Positions 23,601-34,374 of a stretch of DNA of 64,000 bases are shown here, piece after piece. This DNA is from Krasilnikovozyma curviuscula (lineage: Eukaryota > Basidiomycota > Tremellomycetes > Cystofilobasidiales > Mrakiaceae): assembly GCA_014825775.1 (NCBI GenBank), contig MVAQ01000027.1, positions 85,077 through 149,076 on the forward strand. Direction: 5' to 3'. The position numbers were made by a program, and so were the translations under genes. Each line of letters starts with the position of its first letter. Positions within the stretch are counted from its first letter, which is position 1. The notes beneath the pieces were generated by a model that was not told the DNA's origin, did not search any database, and saw nothing but the letters and a program-made list of their open reading frames with translations.

Positions 23601-23804
23601 ACTGAAGCGCAACCAGTGAAGATTAGCAGTGTCTACTTCAAAGGTGGTCGACAGGAGACCCCGGTGTATCTGTTGGAGAAGTTAAAGATTGGTACGAAGG
23701 TGACGGGGCCGGCAATGGTGTTAGACAAGACTCAGACCATCGTCATCTCGCCGAAAGCAGAGTGCTTCGTCACTTCTAATCCCTTAATTATTGAGCTAGA
23801 GTAA
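20612..23804 (+). CDS. 5-oxoprolinase-type protein with only the HyuA half
   Basis: Fourteen exons (20612-20666, 20734-20808, 20876-20992, 21071-21171, 21239-21345, 21409-21778, 21845-22034, 22103-22163, 22229-22352, 22427-22496, 22562-22850, 22922-23233, 23308-23477, 23548-23804) encode 765 residues. The start ([14 protein letters not shown]) and the [13 protein letters not shown] segment are typical of eukaryotic 5-oxoprolinase. [23 protein letters not shown] and [15 protein letters not shown] mark an intact ATP-binding HyuA domain. The frame stops after NPLIIELE, where the ~1,290-residue eukaryotic enzymes continue into HyuB. The next 103 bp reach the neighbour's 3' end, so no HyuB lies here. 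The full enzyme opens 5-oxoproline to glutamate in the gamma-glutamyl cycle. This protein may need a separate HyuB or do something else. Confidence 0.85.
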
Positions 23805-23907
23805 AATGTTTCAAAAAAATGTATTTCACAATGGATCAGATAACAACAATATTGCGAATATATTATAGCGAATAGGTTAGAGCGAATAATGGAAGCAAAA
23901 ATCGAAA

Positions 23908-26900
23908 TTATGAACGGGGCTCGACTCGAAGTGATTGTCTGTATAACCTCTCCATCTCATTGGCAGATCTGTCAACTAAGACTGTCGAGAGATACATCTG
24001 AAGCTCAGGAACGGCCGAGAGGACGAACGGTCGCTGAAACCTTTGGAAATCGATGATAAGTTTGGTTACACCTGACCATTTGGCGATGTTGATCAACTTG
24101 AGGTCGGGAGCTGTGGGTGAAGGTCTGTAGTTAGGCATTTCTCTAGCAAAGACGATGTCACTGAGAATGATTCCTAAGTAGGGTAGTGCTGGGGGTTCTG
24201 CCTGACGGAGAGCAGCACGGTACTAAAGAGCAACAGCTGGTCAGCAATAATTACTAAAATATAACGGTAGCTGTGGTCTTACGTTGTAGTGATTTCGGGA
24301 CACATCATACAGTGCTTTCAGGTTTTCAAGCTGCATTTGAGACTTTTCAGGTAGCGCAAGCGTAAGCTTCTTCAATCGCGAACTGTAAGGAGCAAAGTGT
24401 GTCAAAAAATTGCTTGGGCTCTAAGTTGACGTGGATAGAGCACTCACATTCCAGCAGACCCCAAAGCTGCGATACATGCACCAGCTGCACTGAAATTCTG
24501 AATCTGTACTAGTTTAGTCTAAAAGATGAATCGACATCAGCGATGCACTCTATCCCAGACATTAAAATGAGACTCACGGCGAGCTTGATGAAGTACTTTA
24601 AAACCACTACTCGACGCCTAGTATCCAGACCCTCGCTCAGGATCATCTCAGAAATCACCACCGTGAGACTGTTACTGTAGCTGCTCATGGCCTTGAGGGC
24701 CTTGGTGGGCGTCTTGTCGTTGTTAATGAGATCCTGCGTCTTGATGTCTCCATAAAGCTTTGACTCCATCAAGGTGATCTGACGGGCGATCTCCATCGCA
24801 TCAAAATCCAGAAGATTGACTTTGCTAGCCTTCAACCCAAAAAGACGACCCCGGGGAACGATTGACGGTGGTGGAACCCCTGGAAGAGCTGGAATGAACC
24901 CACTGTCCGGTGCAGGCGAGCCAGATCGAAGCATCCCAGTGGAGATGGCACGGTGAAGCCTTTTGGGAACAGGAAGACTGGAGTTGACACTGCCGCCCGC
25001 TTGAACCATTTTCCGGTTGACAATGGCTATGAGGGTGGCAGCGGTGCTAGGTAGTGCATTCATTAGATCGCCCTTGGCAAAATCAAGCAGAGCTCTGAGA
25101 ACAATTTTGTCGCTATCTCTCCAGTCTGAGAGATTGACATTCGGAATCAGATACTAGAGACTGGCATGATGTGACCACAGGCAAGCACTTACAATATTCC
25201 AACCAAGATTTCAAGAAATTAAACACGCGCAGGCGGACCGGCAGCAGCTTTGAAGTTTTCCATTTCTGAAGTTCAGTAGACGAGAGCAGAGTGTTTTGTG
25301 GTGGTGACAAGTTGAAGCGCTTCTTACAATGCTCGACAATTTCCGGCGCGGATGAGAACATGTGAAATGTACTGTTTAAAAACGAACAAAAAGGTTAACA
25401 TAAGGGGTCATTAGCAACCGTGGATAGACCAAGGCGACAAGTATGCTTACGTGAAAAACATAGTGGAGAACGAAGCGTTGACCGTTGTATCGTGAGGGCT
25501 CATCTTCTCTACAATGACCGACAGCCTGTCCGTTTTGATGACAGCAGCGTCAATGAAATAGTATCAATTCAGAACAGGTGATCCAACTCACGTAGCACCG
25601 ATGATATTTCCATCCTGATTGAAACAAATCTCATCCGGGTGGTAGTCATGACCGACGAGCCACAGCCTCGAGCTCGAAGGAAAGCTAGGGGTGAGCTTTG
25701 GGAGGTGGTGCAAGGTCTTGTGGGCGATTTGAAGTGGGAGGGTTCCCGCTCCCAGGGAAGGTAGTTGGAAGGTTGTGGGTGCGAATGACTTCTCAGCTTC
25801 CTTGAGATACTCAAGTAGCGACGGCGTGTTGTCTCTTATAGAAAGGGAGTCGTCTGTCGCGGGGGAGAACTCTTTGACGGAGATGGCGTCGACGGAGGCG
25901 AGGGTAATGGCTTCGGTTCTGCCAGAGCTTCCCGAGGTAGAGGACTGAGACAGAGAAACTTAGAAAGGCAGAAAAGTTCAGTATCAGTTTTTATGACACA
26001 TCGACTTGGGCACAGCGGCAGCATACCTTCAGTCGAGGCAGACGTGCGAGACTGATCCGGATCGTCTTCCTCCACATCCTTGATGCCCATCAATTCCTGA
26101 AGCATCGTCTGGCTCTTAATCAACTCTTCATCTGGCGAAGACCCCCTCTTGATATCCAGCACTGACGATACCCTCTTGGTAGGGCCGCCCGCCTGGGTAG
26201 AAGGGAGGAATCCTCTGAACTCGGTGAACGAGTCGAACGACGCTCGATCGACGTCCTCTGTCACCGGAATAAAGCTGGAGATGTTGCCTGAGAGATTAGG
26301 CATGTTACTGAGCGTCTGAGAGGCTGGCATGAGATCCTGTGGTAACAAGTCGGCGCGACCCATCGCTGCTGCCGGGGTGATGATAGTGACGTCTGGCAGC
26401 TTGAAGCCGTGTTTCATGGGGAGGCTTACGAGGAGAGGAGGTTGGCCATAAGCACATTCGACCGCTTTGGAAGATCTCATGACGCAGTTTAAGCTGCAGC
26501 GGAGGAGGACCATCGACATTTGTCGGATACGTCCCTTGAGGTCGTCCATGTAGACATCGTGGTACCTCGCCGGAAGCGATGCAATATCATCTGCTGCAAT
26601 CGTATACTCCCTTGTCACAGCATGCAGCTCGATCTGGGCTTCCTTTAGAGGGTCCATCGCCTTGTCTGGTAATTGGAGGGCGACGAGGACTGCATCGACG
26701 ATAGCAAGCATCTGTTCGATCTGGCTGACGATCTCTTTGGCAGCGAGGTCAACAATAGATGTAAACAGGACGTCGGTTGAGTTGGTGAGGATATGGCCCA
26801 AGAAACCCGCGATGAGGGCATGTAGATAGCCGTGCGCGTCGTTGACGCTCTTTACAACGTCGATGCTGCCGTCAGGGTTCAGCGTAATGTCTGCGGCAGG

Positions 26901-28826
26901 ACGGCGGTAGTCGTCAAGGGAAGTGAAGATGGACAAGGATGAAGAATGAGACGTCAACTGATGGTGGTGAGGCGGCGCGTTCCTCCAACCGGGGTCTTCG
27001 GTGCTCCTTCGTGGAAGGACAGGCGCAGTGCGGTTGATCTCCTGTACAACCTCGGACGGTTTCAGTTGTGGTGGTGATGGTAAGGGTTTCGGTGGGGTAG
27101 GCATGACTTTCGCCTTCTGGGCATTGAGAAACGCTTGGAAGTCGTCGATCGCTCCTCCTCCGTGAGTCGATGTTGAGTGAGCCGGTCGGAGGTTGCCCAT
27201 ACTCTTAACCGCGCGTGGTTTGGGCGTTGACGGAGTCGAACGATGTTGGTGGAGGCGGAGAAGAAAGTTTTTGTTAACTTTCGGCGTGCTGCTGACATCC
27301 TCCTCCGTAGTCTGATCCTCACCCCTCAACCCCTCAACCTCTACCATCTCTTCCTCATCTGACGACCCCTCCATATCTTTCCTCACCCCAACCCTCACCC
27401 TATCCAATAAAATTTCACACGCCTCCTCAACACCCTTTGCCATACCGCCCAAAGCGTTCATCTCTCCGGCTGCAGCACTGACCCTGAGCCTCTCCACCTC
27501 CCGGTTCACCCTCGCCCTCAGTAAACGCAACTCAGGTTCGTCCGAGAGGCTCAAGATCGCCTGGGTTGCCGAGACGATGAGCGTGATGGATGGCTTGACG
27601 TGGTGCGTTCTACCCGCGAGCAGTGCGGAGGACAGAAGGGAGACGCCTTTTGAGACGGGTACGAGGAGGTTTGAGGGTGTACTATGCGAGTGGTCAGAGC
27701 TGTGCGAGGAGATGGCGGTGGTGGTGGTTGAGTACGAGTGGGCCGAGGAGGAGGGGTAGCTCGTGCTACCTCCTCCTCCGGGGATCGACGACCCGTCTAT
27801 GTTAGAAGAATAGGATGACGGTGGTGGAAAGAATCGGGTAGGTGAGATGCTTCGACGACGGGTTGACGATTGGCTAGAGGGCGATCTTTCAGACGCTGCC
27901 TTCGTTATTGTTGTTGGGAATGGTGATATTGATGAAGTTGATGAGACAGCGGTTGAAGTCCTCTGTAGAGAGTGGTGGTTGTGCGATCCGGAGGAAGAGG
28001 ATGAAGCGGTGGAAAAATCTTCTTGCGCGCTAGAAAAACTCTGTCGCTGTGGACGCGTTTGAGGTGGCTGGTTTCGAAAACAATGTCAGAAAACACACTC
28101 TCACAAGACCCATCCGGGGAAGGAGTAAGATAGAGGAGGAAAAGGAAAAACACTTACAAGAGTCACAGTGTCGGATTGGTTCGACGGCGTCCTACTCAAT
28201 GCACAGACAGGTGACGTCACATCGACAGCGACGGACGACGACGACGAAGGAGTTGAAAGATCAAGAACTGAGACGTAATTCCTATATATTCATCCCGTAT
28301 TCCACAGAGAACACACACACGCCCATCCAATGACCAAAAGAAAAAGGTGTCAGAAGTTTATCCAGATCCAAGCCTTTTGAATATCTCTCCTCCCCCTCCT
28401 CAGTCCAGACCCATCTTCCAAAAGCATGAACAAGTTACAAAGAAAGAAATAAAGAACTTACGACGGAAACCACCCGCTCTTTTCCAGTCCGTACCCATCG
28501 AGCAAAACACCATCCCACCAGCCGCGGTCCTGGTCCCGCCTGATGATCCTGACCCTCTCGCCTTTCTTGAAACTCAGAAGCTCTACCCTCTCGGCTGAAG
28601 GGGGGACGTTGAAATCATGTTTCGCAACACACCACTCTTCTTCGTCTTGATGGGTCGAGATTGAGGCGGGCCAGAGCGTGGCAGAAAAAGCAGTCTTGGT
28701 CGGTGACGGAGAGGGGAGAGGGTGACGGATGTTGCTCTTCGAACTATTGGATTCAGCAAGAGGGAGTCGCTTGATGATATGTGGGTGGGGTGGCAAGGGG
28801 CGAGAAGGTGTGGGCGTAGGTGCCAT
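23908..28826 (-). CDS. CDC25: Cdc25-type Ras guanine-nucleotide exchange factor with SH3 domain
   Basis: Ten minus-strand exons (28826-28462, 28281-28158, 28067-26027, 25958-25592, 25525-25451, 25371-25193, 25125-24578, 24518-24448, 24382-24283, 24222-23908) give 1,394 residues. An SH3 domain (AKHDFNVPP...GWWDG...GWFPSNYV) lies at about residues 70-125. A long Ser/Pro-rich region with helical stretches follows. Then come a RasGEF-N module (NQDGNIIGATLSVIVEKM ... VRLRVFNFLKSWLEYYW) and the catalytic RasGEF domain (DAMEIARQITLMESKLYGDI, PYLGIILSDIVFAR). This is the layout of yeast Cdc25/Sdc25, which load Ras with GTP to drive cAMP signalling. One exon needs the acceptor at 25126, not the nearer CTCTAG. 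Another needs TTTCTAAG at 25959, not the nearby TCTCAG. Its 3' end lies 103 bp from the 5-oxoprolinase-like gene. Confidence 0.88.
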
Positions 28827-30265
28827 CGTTTAGGGCCGCCTGGAGGACGAGGGAGGCGTGGGCGTGTCAGGCTTGGTTTCAAAGTCAGTGTAAGAAAGAG
28901 AGGGAGGAACGATGAAGACAACAGGAAAAATAGAGAAAGAGAGCCAGAGATGAGACGTTGCTTCGTTTGAAACAGGCAAGCAGAAAAAGAGAACCCACTC
29001 ACCAAACGACTCCGTGTTTTCCCCTTTCCCTCACAGTAGCAGATTCAACACAGCACAGATAGACACCAACCTTCTATTACAACTTCCAGAGGTGAGGACC
29101 GGCCTGCTTGCTCTGTTGTACGTACACACACACACACACACACAGCCAGATAGAGTGGGAGAGGGCGTCAGTGCTCTCTTCCCTCGCGCGCCGCAACGCC
29201 AGACAAATGAAACGAGAAAAGGCAAAGCAAAGCAAGCGTACACTATATCTGGGTCCGGCTCGGTGTTCTTTGGAGGGACAGCACACTCTGATGGGTCTGG
29301 GTGATCGTTTCCCCTCTAGACGGGACACAAAGAGGGAAAACCTCTGTGCAAACAACGGCTCGTTAGTGAGACACTAAACGCGACGCTGTGGCCTCCTTCG
29401 GTAGTGTTGTATTTCTCCTGAACGACAGAGGGGGGAGGCTCCTGACAACAAGAGGCTCAAGAAGAGAAAGAGGCTCCCTTGCCTCGTCCCTGCTTTGTTA
29501 TTGTTGGGTGTTCGTCACCAGAAAATAGTGCGACTTCGGTGTCTGTACGGCGTGTGATTTTCCTTCGTCCTGTCCAACCTTAATTTGTGTTCTCCTCCGC
29601 CTAGTCACTAGTCCTTTGTTGAGAGTGATGATTGTTAGGAGACTGCTAGCAAGACAGAGACTGGGTACTTTGATTATTTACCTAGGTGGTTTTAATTTTG
29701 CAATGGAGACTTTCTACAACGTGTTTTTATATTTATTCATGGCGCGAGTGGCTTTTTGGCAGATAGACACAGACAGCTATCCGATAGGTTGAAGGATGGC
29801 GAAGGATCCAAAGGAGATAGAGTTTCTTGTACTCATCACAAGATCTTTACAATGGAGTTAAACACAAATGGGGAACACTACGAAGGCGAGAAGATATTAT
29901 GGTTTATTGTGGCAGGAAAGGGCAAACGCCACTGGAATGAAATCCCAAGCCAATCGGAGCTTGGATGAGAAAATTTATACCTTTGAAATGGATAAGAGCT
30001 TATTGTTTGTCTCAAAACACTGTCCTCCAGAGCGGAAACTCAACGCTTCTTGTTAGATACTAAGCGTCCTCTCGCCTGCTACCCGTTTGGTATCTTTGCA
30101 TTGACTTCGTCGGGACAACTGTGCTAAGATCGGTAAAGTCCATGGACTTGACTAGATCTCTAAGCCATGAGTTGAACAAAACAATAAAAAATAAAAATAA
30201 ACACCACCCAACTGCAAAACGTCATCATCCGCTAACTCCCACCCCACCCACTCTTTAAAGTAAAG
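28827..30265. other. Long divergent promoter region (1.4 kb)
   Basis: It separates Cdc25 (-) and a membrane-protein gene (+). It contains an (AC) microsatellite at 29124-29144 and several short frames without domains. Long leaders are common for signalling genes, so 5'UTR exons of Cdc25 may lie here, but none can be shown. Confidence 0.45.
29124..29144. repeat. (AC)n microsatellite
   Basis: An uninterrupted AC dinucleotide tract of 21 bases lies in the Cdc25 upstream region. Confidence 0.9.
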
Positions 30266-31937
30266 ATGGAGAACACTACCCCTCCTCCCACAATCCCATC
30301 CCGTCCATCTACCCTCTCGTCTCTCTCTACAGAGAGCCACAGGGCTGACCTGAGAGACCACCGCCTGGCCTTCCCGCCGGCGTACGTTTTTGTAGGCGTC
30401 TGGAGACTCGTCAACGATAAAGAGATCCGATGGGCTGCATGGTATGTACTGTCTCCATGAAATGATGTCTCCTTTTGATGTACTCGGCATGGTATTTGCG
30501 TGTGTAGAAGGGTAAAGGCAGGCGGGAAGGGGGAGCTGTGCAAGGAGTCGATTCTTTTTGGTTCTCATCTTTCAAATTCAGAGGGAGGTTTCCAACTCGG
30601 GAGATGAAAACCGGGTGTGGTCAATTGGATGAAGAACAAAGTAAAGAGAGATAGAGAGAGAGAGGAGCGGGCACGGAGAACATGAACCCCCTTCCTTCAT
30701 CGCACCTCATTCCTGACCTCTTCCCTTCTTCACTCTAGGACCAAATGCCGCAACGGTACCCTTCGTGGCATGTTTGTCGGCACAATATGGGTGCTCCTCA
30801 CTTTCCCTTACCAAAAGAGCTTCTTCCGCGCTTTCTCGTCATACCTTCCTCGCCCCTCCTTGGGCGGCCTAGGTACGTGGGCAGCGAAGGGAGGGTTTGA
30901 TGCGCTCACGTGGGGCACGGCACTGGTTATCAGTGGACAGTTCGCCTGTGAGTAGTTTCGGATCTCGTGTTGTGTGTTAAAGACAGAAACGGAGGGATGC
31001 TAACGTTTGCGCTCAACGGAACAGATATCCTCAAATTCTTCCTTTCGAAGAACATCCGTCTCGCTCGTACAAGGGTATGGGACCAGACCCTCGCTTCACG
31101 GGGTAAACCTGCCGAGTTCTGGGGTCCTTATTACGAAGAATGGTACGTCCCCGCCTCTCGTGTCCTTTTCCCACTCTCTAGAGAGCGCTGCTGATAAAGA
31201 TTTCTCTGTTGGTTTGTTTGTTACCTGGGGAGCAAAGGCAGAGACCACCGAGAGAACAGGCGAAGCAGGCGAGGAAGTTGATCCGGTTTGAAGCGATGCT
31301 CGTTGGTTGGGTTGGGAGGTTCATCCTACACAAATGTGACGCCCTCCCATCTCCTTTTCTTCTCAAAATAAACCCTTATCCAATCCTCCTTTCTTTGCGC
31401 TATTTGGATTTGTAGTCATCTTGTTCCCACTCAACTTCGTCCCCATTCTGGGAATTCTCGTCTCCTCTCTCGTCCGAGCAATAGGCACCGCGCGGTACTT
31501 ACATGAGCCTTACTTTGTTTTGAAGCATATGACGCAGGAGGAGAAGGATGTGTGGATCGAGGAAAGGAAATGGGAATACCGCTGTACCATCTTCCCTTCC
31601 CTTGTTTCCTTCTTTCCATGAAGACTAACTATGATGCTTCGCTGCCATAGCATTCGGGTTCACCGCGGCACTCCTCGAGTCCCTACCCTTTATTGGGCTA
31701 GCATTCACCGTCTCAAACAGGATCGGAGCGGCGATGTGGGCGCACGACTTGGAGAAGCGTCAGGATAAATTCCGACGAGGGTTGCTTCAGCCGGAGGCTC
31801 GTAGCGTCGTGGGCGTTAAAGAGGTCGTAGTGAACGTAAGGGAAGCTGTTGAAGACGTCAGGGAGAGGAGGAGCAAGGGCGAGGCAATCGGCAGCATTGT
31901 GAAGGATGAGATGGTTGGCGGGTGGAAGGATGAGTGA
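30266..31937 (+). CDS. Fungal multi-pass membrane protein, Rrt8/EI24-like
   Basis: Six exons (30266-30441, 30739-30947, 31025-31142, 31238-31335, 31416-31583, 31651-31937) encode 351 residues. Several hydrophobic segments are visible (GMFVGTIWVLLTFPY, ALTWGTALVISGQFAYIL, FILFPLNFVPILGILVSSL and ALLESLPFIGLAFTVSNRIG). A motif, GAAMWAHDLEKRQ, follows the last one, and the tail is charged and helical. The ESLPFIGLAFTVSNRIGAAMWA region resembles the fungal family that includes yeast Rrt8/Lds proteins and distantly EI24; that assignment is from memory and weak. The second-last acceptor (AGCAAAG at 31237) is the only one that keeps the frame. A GAGA-rich tract lies in the first intron near 30650. 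Function unknown. Confidence 0.7.
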
Positions 31938-32341
31938 GGCATCGATATGGGTATAATTGTGGAGGGTTTCTCAGATAAAATGTATGAGTAAATTTTCGCT
32001 ACCATGTGTTGTTTGATCTGTACTTCTGTGTTTCTACTTGAGTTGTGGGGACAAGTTGTCCTCTGCAAGCTGAATGCGGTACTCGACACCTGATATACTT
32101 AAAACAAACAACAGTAACCAGTGTATTCTTGGCCAGCCTTGCTTTAACCCATGATCTTTAAAGTGTTCCGGTCAAACCCAAACCTTGCGAAAGGGAACCG
32201 ATCAAACCTGTTAGAATGGGTAAATCTCTCGCCAGAATGAGACGCTTCCGCCAAATTGACTTTGGGCGTTCCGCACGCAGCTCTCTCCTGCCTTCCAACC
32301 ATCAAAACCCAGCCGAAGGAACCTCACTCCTCTTTCAAACT
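31938..32341. other. Intergenic region upstream of RAX1
   Basis: It holds the membrane-protein 3' end and the RAX1 leader. An in-frame ATG at 32216 could extend RAX1 by 42 residues. No other element is seen. Confidence 0.45.
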
Positions 32342-34030
32342 ATGGCTCGTCAGAAAGGAGCTCAGGATGGTGGTATCCGACAAAGATTACCTACTTTCCA
32401 AGGTCCGTTTCCTCCTGTCTTTCGCACTAGAGAAAATCCATGTTGTTTGACTGACCCAGACTTGGTGGGACACCCAGAGGTACTGAATAGGAAGTCGAAA
32501 CCGCCCGTCGATCTATTTTGCTTGTATATTTTCTTACAGAGGGAATCTGTACGTCTTTGTTGGCTCTGATTCAAACAGTAGAGGATCAAGGAACGCTGAC
32601 TTTTCTTTGAATGACACCAGGCCGAAGACGCTCTGGACTTCTGGCTGGATGTACAGCAGCATGAGAATCTTTGCAAAGCTTACTTCAAGGTCAGCCTTTT
32701 CCTTCGTATGTCTGTTGTGTGAGGGAGGGAGCCAGGGAGCAGTGTATGCAAGGCTCTCCCTCCCTCGCGGCTCGAGTTCAGAACAACCCCCCGACTGACT
32801 TAAAACATCTGGGATTTAAACACAGGACGTCCGTCGTTCGGGTAGATCGATAGCTGAAGAATGGCCTCAGTATTACGAGCAAGCTCTCGCCCATGGAACA
32901 GCCTACAGCGACGTCGCGGGTTTATCAGACCTCTCTTCCTCTTTCAAAGACCGTCGATCCGTTGCGTCCCAACACGATACGGAGAAGAAGTCGCTTGCTG
33001 CCACTAGCACTGGTGGGATGGGAAAGGAACCCCTCATCTTACCCCGTCCTATGTCGACGGAACCACCCAAAGAAAGCACTGCTGCTGATGTTGAAGCGGG
33101 TTCAAGACACCCAGCGAGCAATCGACGGTCGTCGACACCCAATGTACCAGCGGGAACGTTGTTGAATGTGTCAGATGTCAGGGAGAAGAGGTGGACGAAG
33201 AGGGCGTCGCAAAGAGCACCGACCATCATCAGTCGCAATGCTGCTATTACAAGGGGCGACTTATTGCTCAGTGCCGAGAGGATTTATGCCAGGTATCTGT
33301 TACCTGGAGCTGAGAAAGAAATCTACCTCCCGTGAGTTCTCACATTACTAATAGTCTCCCCCCTTGTATCTAATCACTGACATGGCCTCTACTTCACTTG
33401 CTTCGCTGCTCTAGACAACACCTCCGCATTGCCGAATTTCCACTCCCTTCCCAACTCTCCGCGCCAGCTTCCCAATCACTCCAACACGACTCGACCTCGC
33501 TTGCCCAAGTGCCGGATATGTTCTTCTCCCAGAAGGAATGGGTCTACAAGCAGATGGAGATGGACTCTTTCCCCCGCTTCTTGCGCGCTAAAGCCTTCTG
33601 CAATCTAACGCCCGCCACGAGCTTCATAAGGATGCTGGCCGGACTCTTCTTCCTCTGGGCCGGGCTATGGGTTGCTTTCTGCTTAATCTTCCTGAACGTC
33701 ACACCAAGGAGGATGCGATTAACTGTGAGTTCCCCAGACGCCGTCACAATCGGGCGCGCATCTCACTAACAAACGTCTTGGATGGTTCAGCTTTTGGTCC
33801 CATTCTACATTTCGACTCACCTCCTCATCTCCTCCCAATATGCGCTTGATCCCATCATGGTCCTTCTTTTCAACACCTCGGAAACGACGCCGTTCCACCA
33901 CTTGCCCATCACGGAGCCTTACGTCAAGAAACTCCTCCGCGGTCGAAGTCTCTGGGTTGGCTTCCTGATCCTCCTAATCACCCTGTGTGAGATCATGCTG
34001 TTCTATTGGGTCCCAGGTCATAGGTTATAG
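32342..34030 (+). CDS. RAX1: Rax1-type RGS-like membrane protein (bud-site/polarity factor)
   Basis: Six exons (32342-32402, 32478-32548, 32621-32689, 32826-33331, 33415-33724, 33791-34030) give 418 residues, close to yeast Rax1 (435). The N-terminal RGS-like domain starts with RLPTFQEVLNRKSKPPVDLF and continues with EDALDFWLDVQQHENLCKAY. It is interrupted by a Ser-rich insert and closes with FFSQKEWVYKQMEMDSFPRF. Three C-terminal membrane segments follow (LAGLFFLWAGLWVAFCLIFL, LLVPFYISTHLLISSQY, LWVGFLILLITLCEIMLFY), ending VPGHRL, which echoes the yeast ending. Rax1 marks cell poles for budding in yeast with Rax2. The ATG at 32342 starts a short N-terminus like yeast; an in-frame ATG at 32216 is an alternative. 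Confidence 0.85.
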
Positions 34031-34374
34031 CTTGGGCATCTACCCCCACCGTTGCATTTTGTACATACTCATTCGTCGCACTACCAGAAGATCGCTCGTT
34101 CCCTTCTCTCGTTAGGCTTTTTGGTTGCTGGACTTTACATCTAATGGCCTATACTTTATGTTTCACTATAATTCTCTCGATGACCCTTCGTCCAAAAGCG
34201 GATAGCTGATTTGAGCATGGAAGCACGTTAAGGCTGAACATCTGACAATCAACATGAAACAAGGTCGTGCCTCGCTGAGCTCCTAAGGGTTCCTGGTCCC
34301 TTTTCAAAAGCGTATATGTAAGCTGCCAACAAGCACATTTTGTTCCACTTCATTCTTAGCTAGAACTTGAAAGA
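34031..34374. other. Intergenic region between RAX1 and the eIF4E-like gene
   Basis: 344 bp, presumably RAX1 3'UTR and the next promoter. Nothing specific is seen. Confidence 0.45.

Noticed and set aside
25154..25192. A 39-nt intron in Cdc25
   Set aside because: Splicing at the near CTCTAG acceptor shifts the frame into a stop; the 67-nt version restores a conserved RasGEF sequence.
28583..29005. 140-residue minus-strand frame at the Cdc25 start
   Set aside because: It overlaps the SH3-coding exon in another frame; the SH3 frame is clearly real.
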